Origin: an uncultured Erysipelotrichaceae bacterium
GTDB lineage: Bacteria > Bacillota_I > Bacilli_A > Erysipelotrichales > Coprobacillaceae
DNA: 6,566 nt
Assembly (NCBI GenBank): GCA_900544435.1
Contig: UQVG01000118.1
Location: 1 to 6,566, forward strand
Direction of reading: 5' to 3'
The notes under the pieces are model-generated. The model did no database searches and had not been told where the DNA came from. It saw nothing but the letters and a program-made list of their open reading frames with translations. Position 1 is the first letter of the stretch. Every line of letters begins with the position of its first letter. Positions 1 through 5,124 of this stretch are shown one piece after another. The position numbers and the translations under genes are program-made.

Positions 1-285
1 TTTATAAAAATTATTACTATTTTTTATATAATCCTTATAAGAAGAAATTGGATATGTATCTGAAATATAATCACTATAATCATATGTGACTTGTGTTTTT
101 GTTTCTTTAACTTTTTCATCACTAGAAATGACTTCTACTTTCTCCGTTGTAATCATATCTAGGTTTCCTTTACATATTGTTGTTTTTGTTAAATGACTTG
201 TTAAATAGAAAACAATTCCACCTATCAATACAATAAAGATAATTCCTATTATTAATACTTTTATTTTCTTTTTCTTGTTTTCCAT
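1..285 (-). CDS. Membrane-anchored protein of unknown function, 3' end cut off
   Basis: An open frame of 95 codons begins at ATG 283-285 and runs off the low-coordinate edge without a stop, so the C-terminus is missing. The start is well supported: AAAGGAG lies 7 nt upstream. The protein opens with a lysine-rich stretch (MENKKKKIK), followed by one hydrophobic segment at about residues 10-28 and then a polar region rich in Thr, Lys, Asp and Tyr. This predicts a short cytoplasmic tail, a single membrane segment and an exported domain. A cysteine at residue 38 is preceded by TTI, which is not a lipobox, so it is probably not a lipoprotein. The pattern of the exported part, an alternating 'ITTEKVEVISSDEKVKETKT' strand pair, faintly recalls the YehR/DUF1307 family, but I cannot confirm this. 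The gene follows hslO closely and appears to have its own promoter overlapping the hslO terminator. Confidence 0.8.
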   Translation of the reverse strand, partial: MENKKKKIKVLIIGIIFIVLIGGIVFYLTSHLTKTTICKGNLDMITTEKVEVISSDEKVKETKTQVTYDYSDYISDTYPISSYKDYIKNSNNFYK

Positions 286-290
286 TTTTT

Positions 291-298
291 TCTCCTTT
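291..298 (-). promoter_or_regulatory. Ribosome binding site of the 1-285 gene
   Basis: Minus-strand AAAGGAGA with good spacing to ATG 285. It begins directly after the last T of the hslO terminator T-run, so the untranslated space between terminator and ribosome binding site is zero. Confidence 0.75.
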
Positions 299-325
299 AA
301 AAAAATCACATTTTTCAATGTGATT
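299..325 (-). terminator. Intrinsic terminator of hslO
   Basis: On the minus strand an 8-bp perfect inverted repeat (AATCACAT at 325-318, ATGTGATT at 311-304) encloses a 6-nt loop (TGAAAA), and T-run 305-299 (7 T, two of them shared with the stem) follows. The first stem base is inside the hslO TAA stop codon (324-326). The stem is AT-rich with three G-C pairs, so efficiency is probably moderate. On the plus strand there is no T-run, so it acts in one direction only. Confidence 0.75.
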
Positions 326-350
326 ATAAACGATTTATTAAATTTTGCAA
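316..350 (-). promoter_or_regulatory. Candidate sigma-A promoter for the 1-285 gene, overlapping the hslO stop and terminator
   Basis: A perfect -10 hexamer TATAAT lies at 328-323 on the minus strand and spans the last codon and stop of hslO. A -35-like TTGCAA (4 of 6 consensus bases) lies at 350-345, giving a 16-nt spacer. Seven bases below the -10 is a G at 316, inside the loop of the hslO terminator, so a transcript starting there would contain only the 3' arm of the hairpin. AT-rich DNA produces chance TATAAT matches; the combination with a -35, correct spacing and position upstream of a gene is what supports the call. Confidence 0.5.
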
Positions 351-1193
351 TTCTTCCTCACTAAATTGATATTTTGTATTACAAAATTGACATGTGATTT
401 CACAACCATGATCTTCATCAATCATACTTTGAAGTTCTTGTTTTCCAATTGTTGATAAAGCATTGATCATTTTTTCTCTTGAACAATCACAAGTAAAGAA
501 TAAATCTTGTTGATCTGTGATTTCAACATCATCAAAAATCATTTTTAAGATTTCTTCTGGTGTTTTTCCTTCATGAATTAATGAAGAAACAGCAGGGAAA
601 TCTTTTATTTTTTCTTCAATATAAGAAATATCTTCTTCAGTAGCATCTGGTAATAATTGAATAATAAAACCACCTGAAGATAAGATTTCATTTGTTTCAT
701 CAACTAAAACACCTACAGAAACAACAGATGGTGTTTGTTCACTTGCCATGAAATAATAAGAAAAATCATCACCGATTTCTCCAGTTTGAAGAGGAACTGT
801 TCCACAGAATGGTTCTTTTAACCCCATATCTCTAATAACTTGTAACGTTCCTTGTGTTCCAACAGCCACACCTACTGCTAAATGTCCAGTATCATTATAA
901 GTATAATGAACATGTGGATCACCTACAAAACCTTTAATATGTCCATCACCACATGTAACAGCCATCATTGTTCCAATAGGTCCACCACCATTAATTGTGA
1001 CAGTCATTTTTTCATTATTTTTATTCATTGCAGCCATCATAAGAGTTGCTGACATCATTCTTCCAAGAGCAGCAGATGCTGTAGGCCACAAATCATGTTC
1101 TTGTCTTGCTTTTTCTAATAACTCAGTTGTTTGACATGCAAAAACACGACAATTTTTACTATTGACTAAACCTCTAACTAAATAATCTTTCAT
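324..1193 (-). CDS. hslO: Hsp33 redox-regulated molecular chaperone (HslO)
   Basis: A 289-residue protein of the usual length for cytosolic Hsp33, the holdase chaperone switched on when its zinc-bound cysteines are oxidised. The N-terminal chaperone domain shows the family signatures WPTASAALGR (36-45), GGGPIG (69-74) and GEIGDDFSYY (138-147). The C-terminal redox switch has C235-x-C237 and C268-x-x-C271, separated by 30 residues, which fits the CXC-X(27-32)-CXXC zinc site, so the switch is intact. Five further cysteines (15, 20, 81, 130, 264) are present, which is more than I expect for the family. The start ATG at 1193 matches where Hsp33 homologues begin, but only a weak purine-rich AGAAAAGAAAA precedes it. 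The stop codon of the upstream miniprotein is 9 nt away, so translation is probably coupled. A terminator follows directly at the stop codon. Confidence 0.96.
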   Translation of the reverse strand: MKDYLVRGLVNSKNCRVFACQTTELLEKARQEHDLWPTASAALGRMMSATLMMAAMNKNNEKMTVTINGGGPIGTMMAVTCGDGHIKGFVGDPHVHYTYNDTGHLAVGVAVGTQGTLQVIRDMGLKEPFCGTVPLQTGEIGDDFSYYFMASEQTPSVVSVGVLVDETNEILSSGGFIIQLLPDATEEDISYIEEKIKDFPAVSSLIHEGKTPEEILKMIFDDVEITDQQDLFFTCDCSREKMINALSTIGKQELQSMIDEDHGCEITCQFCNTKYQFSEEELQNLINRL

Positions 1194-1202
1194 TTTTCTT
1201 TT

Positions 1203-1289
1203 CTATAAAAAGAACACGGAAGAAAATATCGGAATAATCATACTTAGTGATATTAAGATGATTACAATTCTCTTTGTTCGTGTACTCAT
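1203..1289 (-). CDS. 28-residue single-span membrane miniprotein between ftsH and hslO
   Basis: An ATG at 1287-1289 opens a 28-codon frame ending in TAG at 1203-1205. It has the strongest ribosome binding site in this part of the window (AGAAAGGGGA, 6 nt before the ATG). The peptide begins MSTRTKR, a basic N-terminus, then continues as an unbroken hydrophobic segment from about residue 8 to the end (IVIILISLSMIIPIFSSVFF), with one proline at residue 20. This predicts an N-in, C-out single-pass membrane peptide with almost no extracytoplasmic part. Its size and layout resemble the Prli42 stressosome anchor of Listeria and the DUF4044 miniproteins of Firmicutes. That resemblance is from pattern only and is not an assignment. 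It sits 9 nt upstream of hslO and probably forms a two-gene unit with it. It is below the usual length cutoff of gene callers. Confidence 0.7.
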   Translation of the reverse strand: MSTRTKRIVIILISLSMIIPIFSSVFFL

Positions 1290-1295
1290 ATTTAT

Positions 1296-1305
1296 CCCCT
1301 TTCTA
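1296..1305 (-). promoter_or_regulatory. Strong ribosome binding site of the miniprotein
   Basis: Minus-strand AGAAAGGGGA, followed by TAAAT and the ATG at 1289. It lies only a few bases after the T-run of the ftsH terminator. It is the main evidence that the 28-codon frame is translated. Confidence 0.65.
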
Positions 1306-1309
1306 AATG

Positions 1310-1330
1310 AAAAAAAGCGAATTTCGCTTT
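1310..1330 (-). terminator. Intrinsic terminator of ftsH
   Basis: On the minus strand AAAGCGA (1330-1324), a 3-nt loop and TCGCTTT (1320-1314) form a 7-bp stem followed by T-run 1316-1310 (7 T, three shared with the stem). The stem starts within the ftsH TAA stop codon (1329-1331). The short stem has only three G-C pairs, so readthrough into the miniprotein and hslO is plausible. On the plus strand the tail is interrupted (TTTATTT), so action there would be weak. Confidence 0.7.
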
Positions 1331-3278
1331 ATTTCATTTCATCTAATAAATCATCTTGATCATCAATTGATGGTTTTTCTTCTTTAACTTCTTGAACAGG
1401 TTCTTCAGTTAAAGTTCCATCATGATGTTCTAACATTTTACCTGTATTATATAAAGATTCAATATCTTCACCAGATAATGTTTCATGTTCAAGTAATGCT
1501 TCTGCAATACAAATAAGTTTTTCTTTATTTTGTTCAATAATATTTGTTGCTTCTTGATAACAAGCATCAATAATTTTACGTACTTGAACATCAATTTCAT
1601 AAGCAATTTGTCCTGAATGTGTATTACTTCTTTGAGTATAATCTCTACCTAAGAAAACTTGTCCATTTTCAGAATCATATTGAATAGGTCCAAGCTCTGA
1701 CATACCTAATTCAGTAACCATCATTCTCGCAATTCTAGTTGCTTGTTCAATATCATTATGTGCTCCTGAACTTACATCTCCAAAGAAGACTTCTTCAGCC
1801 ACACGTCCACCCATATATCCTGAAATAGTTGCTTTTAATTGACTCTTAGTTTGGAAATATGTTTCTTCTTTAGGTGTCATTAAGTTATAACCACCTGCTT
1901 GTCCACGAGGAACAATTGTAACTTTTTGTACTTTATTGGCATCTTCTAAAGTTAAACCAATTAAAGCATGTCCTGCTTCATGGTAAGCCACTAAGCGTCT
2001 TTCTCTTTCAGTATATTTACGTGATTTCTTAGCAGGTCCACCCATAACACGGTCTACTGCTTCATCAATATCAGCCATTGTAATTAAATCATGATTTTGT
2101 CTTACAGCAAGTAAAGCAGCTTCATTTAAAACATTTGAAAGTTCTGCCCCAGAGAATCCTGGTGTACGTTGAGCAATGTTATCAAAGTTAACATCTGGTG
2201 TAAAACGTTTATTTCTTGCATGAACTTTTAAGATTTGACTACGTGCACGTTTATCTGGATTAGCTACTTGGATTTGTCTATCGAAACGACCTGGTCTAAG
2301 TAAAGCTGGATCTAAGACATCTGCACGGTTTGTAGCTGCTAAAACGATAATTCCTTCATTTCCAGAGAAACCATCCATTTCAACTAATAATTGGTTAAGT
2401 GTTTGTTCACGTTCATCGTGTCCTCCACCCATACCAGTACCTCTTTGACGACCAACTGCATCAATTTCGTCAATGAAGATAATACATGGTGCTGTTTGTT
2501 TTGCTTTTTTGAACATGTCTCTTACACGTCCAGCACCAACACCAACGAACATTTCTACGAATTCAGAACCTGAAATTGAGTAGAATGGAACGTTTGCTTC
2601 ACCTGCTACCGCTCTAGCAAGTAATGTTTTCCCTGTCCCTGGTGGACCTACAAGTAAAACACCACGTGGGATCTTAGCACCCATATCCGCAAATTTCTTT
2701 GGTGTTTTTAAGAAGTCAACTAATTCTTTAACTTCTTCTTTTTCTTCATCCATTCCAGCAACATCACTAAAATGTGTTTTAGAATTTTTTTCTAGTTTAG
2801 CTCTTGAATTACCAAATTCAAATGCTTTGTTATTACCACCAGCAGTATTTGACATCATCTTCAAGAAGAAGAACATTCCACCAAATAAAATCAAGTATGG
2901 TAATAAACTTATAATGAAGTTCAAGAATTGATTTCTTTCAGCATCATTGACAACATTGATTTTTGTACCATTTTCATCTAACAAGCTAATTAAAGAATCT
3001 AATTCAGTTTCTGTTCTTGGAATAACAACAGAAAATTTAGTATCTTCTTTTTTACCATTGCTTGCTTTTTTAGAATATGTTCCACTTACATCAATGACTA
3101 ATGATTTAGGAACGATTTCTACATCTTTTACTTTTTCTTTTTGAACTATCTCTATAAACTTATCATATCTAATTTCTGACGATTCACTTTGATTAAAGAA
3201 AGGAATTGCCACAGAAATAACCATCAATACAATAAGCCATGGTAGGATAGACTTCAACAATCCTTTTTTATTTCCCAT
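1329..3278 (-). CDS. ftsH: ATP-dependent zinc metalloprotease FtsH
   Basis: A 649-residue membrane AAA+ protease of normal family length that extracts and degrades membrane and regulatory proteins as a hexamer. Two membrane segments (about 11-28 and 118-141) flank an extracytoplasmic domain (about 30-117). The AAA module has Walker A GPPGTGKT (211-218), pore loop FVG (244-246), Walker B IIFIDE (266-271) and the second region of homology [10 protein letters not shown] onward (315-334), with arginine-finger candidates R328 and R331. The protease has HEAGH (433-437) for zinc, with D509 in SSGAHND as the likely third ligand. All catalytic parts are present. The tail (about 620-649) is acidic and poorly structured. 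The start is supported by AGGAG 5 nt before ATG 3278. The hpt stop is 12 nt upstream, so it shares an operon with tilS and hpt. In B. subtilis FtsH degrades SpoIIE and SpoVM. Confidence 0.98.
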   Translation of the reverse strand: MGNKKGLLKSILPWLIVLMVISVAIPFFNQSESSEIRYDKFIEIVQKEKVKDVEIVPKSLVIDVSGTYSKKASNGKKEDTKFSVVIPRTETELDSLISLLDENGTKINVVNDAERNQFLNFIISLLPYLILFGGMFFFLKMMSNTAGGNNKAFEFGNSRAKLEKNSKTHFSDVAGMDEEKEEVKELVDFLKTPKKFADMGAKIPRGVLLVGPPGTGKTLLARAVAGEANVPFYSISGSEFVEMFVGVGAGRVRDMFKKAKQTAPCIIFIDEIDAVGRQRGTGMGGGHDEREQTLNQLLVEMDGFSGNEGIIVLAATNRADVLDPALLRPGRFDRQIQVANPDKRARSQILKVHARNKRFTPDVNFDNIAQRTPGFSGAELSNVLNEAALLAVRQNHDLITMADIDEAVDRVMGGPAKKSRKYTERERRLVAYHEAGHALIGLTLEDANKVQKVTIVPRGQAGGYNLMTPKEETYFQTKSQLKATISGYMGGRVAEEVFFGDVSSGAHNDIEQATRIARMMVTELGMSELGPIQYDSENGQVFLGRDYTQRSNTHSGQIAYEIDVQVRKIIDACYQEATNIIEQNKEKLICIAEALLEHETLSGEDIESLYNTGKMLEHHDGTLTEEPVQEVKEEKPSIDDQDDLLDEMK

Positions 3279-3290
3279 AAAATCTCCTAA

Positions 3291-3824
3291 CTATTTTTTA
3301 TAACAATCTTCTTTTAATATACCTATATAAGGTAATTGACGATAACGTTCATTAAAATCAAGACCATATCCTACAACAAAGGCATTAGGAATTTTAAATC
3401 CTGAATAATCAGCTTTCATATCAAAAACACGACCTTCTTCTTTATCTAATAAAGTCACGATTTTAACACTCTTAGCATGTCTTTTTTCTAACATTTCTTT
3501 AACGTTATATAAAGTCTTTCCAGTATCTAAAATATCTTCTACGATTAAAACATTCTTACCACGAATATCTTCTTTAATATCTTGTCTAACAACTAATGTT
3601 TTAGATTCAACACCACTATAACTACTTACTGACATAAAGTCGAATTTAACATCACTTTTTAAATGTTTAGCAAGTTCTGCCATAAATGGAACTGAACCTT
3701 TTAATAAACCAACTAATAAAATTTCTTGACCAGCATAATCTTGATCAATTTGTTTTGCTAATTCATCACATTTAGCCTTAATTTCTTCTTCTGTATATAA
3801 TATTTCTTTTATATCCTTGTGCAT
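3291..3824 (-). CDS. hpt: Hypoxanthine phosphoribosyltransferase
   Basis: A 177-residue type I phosphoribosyltransferase, the usual length for bacterial Hpt/HprT. It converts hypoxanthine (and usually guanine) with PRPP to IMP (GMP) in cytosolic purine salvage. The PRPP-binding motif VEDILDTGKT is at 95-104 with the paired acidic residues E96 and D97. Loop I LKGS is at 41-44 and the flexible-loop SSYSG at 67-71. The purine-binding end shows K144, FVVGYGLDFNERYR (149-162) and the conserved D156, and the protein closes with LPYIGIL as in the B. subtilis homologue. The start is supported by minus-strand GAGGTG, which overlaps the tilS TGA stop. Only 10 nt separate the two genes, consistent with translational coupling. 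The tilS-hpt-ftsH order is conserved widely in Bacillota. Confidence 0.97.
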   Translation of the reverse strand: MHKDIKEILYTEEEIKAKCDELAKQIDQDYAGQEILLVGLLKGSVPFMAELAKHLKSDVKFDFMSVSSYSGVESKTLVVRQDIKEDIRGKNVLIVEDILDTGKTLYNVKEMLEKRHAKSVKIVTLLDKEEGRVFDMKADYSGFKIPNAFVVGYGLDFNERYRQLPYIGILKEDCYKK

Positions 3825-3834
3825 ACCTTACACC

Positions 3835-5079
3835 TCACTTACATGTGTCATATTTTATCACAAAAACATTTGGTTTTGTATATAAATACTTGATATTTTT
3901 GGCGATATGTGGGATCAAAATGATCTCACCATGGCAATTTTCAACAATTGGCCATATTTTACGCTCATCTCTAGGAATTTTACGATCTATAAATAGCCTA
4001 GAGACCTTTTTTGTTCCTCCAGATGTTTTGATTGTATCACCATTTTTAAAACATCTGATAACTATTGGAAAGTCTTCTTTTGAAAGAAAAACACCATCGT
4101 GAAGATGTCCTTGATCTGTTAAAAAATAATGTAATTGTTGATCTTTATAAAAAGATTCATACTTTACATAATAAGTATCGTCAATTTCTTTTTTTCTAAC
4201 GGCTACATTATTATACTTTTTTATGAACACAAAATTAACAGGTAATGATATTTCAATATTTGGTTTTTTTGAATGGATTTGTTTAATAATTTCTTGTACT
4301 AAGTTTTCTGTTATTAGTGGTGGATAGATTTCTTTTTTTAACATATAATAAATGATTTGATCTAATGATTCTGTTGGTAACTTATATAAATACAAGAAAT
4401 GATTTTGATCATATTCTTGATAAATTTGTTGGAGTTTTGCTTGTTGGATTTTATATTGTTGATTATGTTTTTTTGACTTTTCTATTAATTCTTGTTCATT
4501 ATATTTTTTAAGATCAATATGTCTTACATGATTACGTGTATAACGTGTATCATAGTTTGTATAGTCTTCATGATATTCAAGATGATTTTTAGTACAATAA
4601 TCTATAAGTTGTTGTTTTTTTAACTTTAATAAGGGTCTTACAATATGCATATTTTTAACATAAGATTGTTCTTTTATACCCAAATATCCCTTTGTGTTAT
4701 GTCTTTGTAATTGCATCACGATCGTTTCTAAATGATCATTTAAATGATGCCCTAAAATAATCGTATCAATCCCATTTAAATCACCTATTTCTTTATAAAA
4801 AGCATATCTTTTTTCTCTTGCTAACATTTCAAAATTACCTTTTTGATATTCTTTTTTATCTCCTTGTCTTACATAAAAAGGAAGATGATGATTTTGACAA
4901 TAACTACGTACGAGATTTTCATCAAGATCACTATCTTCTCTAAAATGATAATTATAATGTACAACAATGACATTGTATGCTTTTTTAACTAACATATCTA
5001 ATAAAGCCATCGAATCGACGCCACCTGATACTCCTACAAGATATTTTCTATTTTTATCTAATAAACTTTCATCTAACAT
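3835..5079 (-). CDS. tilS: tRNA(Ile)-lysidine synthase TilS
   Basis: A 414-residue cytosolic enzyme that uses ATP and lysine to change C34 of the CAU-anticodon tRNA-Ile to lysidine, so that it reads AUA and accepts isoleucine. The N-terminal PP-loop ATPase has SGGVDS at 18-23, HYNYHFREDSDLDE at 41-54 (family HVNHxLR..S..D) and HHLNDHLET at 111-119. A helical linker (about 195-275) is rich in Q, K and Y. The C-terminal TilS domain has IRCFKNGDTI (341-350), GGTKKVSRLFIDRKIPRDER (354-373) and a final hydrophobic strand. Two changes from the usual motifs are noted: N114 replaces the first Asp of HHxDDxxET, and Y44 replaces the second His of HVNH. These recall Mollicute TilS proteins. The length is slightly shorter than in B. 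subtilis. The start at ATG 5079 has GGTGAGA close by. Confidence 0.96.
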   Translation of the reverse strand: MLDESLLDKNRKYLVGVSGGVDSMALLDMLVKKAYNVIVVHYNYHFREDSDLDENLVRSYCQNHHLPFYVRQGDKKEYQKGNFEMLAREKRYAFYKEIGDLNGIDTIILGHHLNDHLETIVMQLQRHNTKGYLGIKEQSYVKNMHIVRPLLKLKKQQLIDYCTKNHLEYHEDYTNYDTRYTRNHVRHIDLKKYNEQELIEKSKKHNQQYKIQQAKLQQIYQEYDQNHFLYLYKLPTESLDQIIYYMLKKEIYPPLITENLVQEIIKQIHSKKPNIEISLPVNFVFIKKYNNVAVRKKEIDDTYYVKYESFYKDQQLHYFLTDQGHLHDGVFLSKEDFPIVIRCFKNGDTIKTSGGTKKVSRLFIDRKIPRDERKIWPIVENCHGEIILIPHIAKNIKYLYTKPNVFVIKYDTCK

Positions 5080-5082
5080 AAT

Positions 5083-5124
5083 CTCACCGCTTGTATTATA
5101 GCATATCTCTAATTTCTATTGACC
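5083..5124 (-). promoter_or_regulatory. Candidate extended -10 promoter and ribosome binding site for tilS-hpt-ftsH
   Basis: In the 29-nt gap after spoIIE, the minus strand reads TGCTATAAT at 5103-5095, a perfect extended -10 element (TGn plus TATAAT). The best -35-like match is TGGTCA (4 of 6 bases, 19-nt spacing, 5124-5119) inside the spoIIE 3' end; it is weak, as is common for extended -10 promoters. The predicted start leaves a leader of only about 10 nt, which contains GGTGAG (5088-5083), 3 nt from the tilS ATG. The very short leader is the main reason for caution. Confidence 0.5.

Noticed and set aside
1194..1328. Riboswitch or small RNA in the ftsH-hslO gap
   Set aside because: The only stable structure is the ftsH terminator; the remainder reads as a coding frame with a ribosome binding site.
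1331..1460. Promoter for the miniprotein-hslO unit in the ftsH 3' end (a TATAAT is present near 1448)
   Set aside because: No -35 element or TGn extension accompanies the -10, so it is not better than chance.
2391..2573. Plus-strand open frame of 60 codons
   Set aside because: It lies antisense within the conserved AAA domain of ftsH, has no ribosome binding site and no recognisable protein features.
2947..3144. Plus-strand open frame of 65 codons
   Set aside because: It is antisense to the extracytoplasmic domain of ftsH and its composition simply mirrors the opposite strand; no start signal is seen.
3294..3345. Possible promoter for ftsH in the hpt 3' end (TATATT and TATAAA stretches)
   Set aside because: No -35 match at suitable spacing was found, and such hexamers are expected by chance in AT-rich coding DNA.
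3845..4102. Plus-strand open frame of 85 codons
   Set aside because: It is antisense to the conserved C-terminal domain of TilS, which is clearly the real coding strand.
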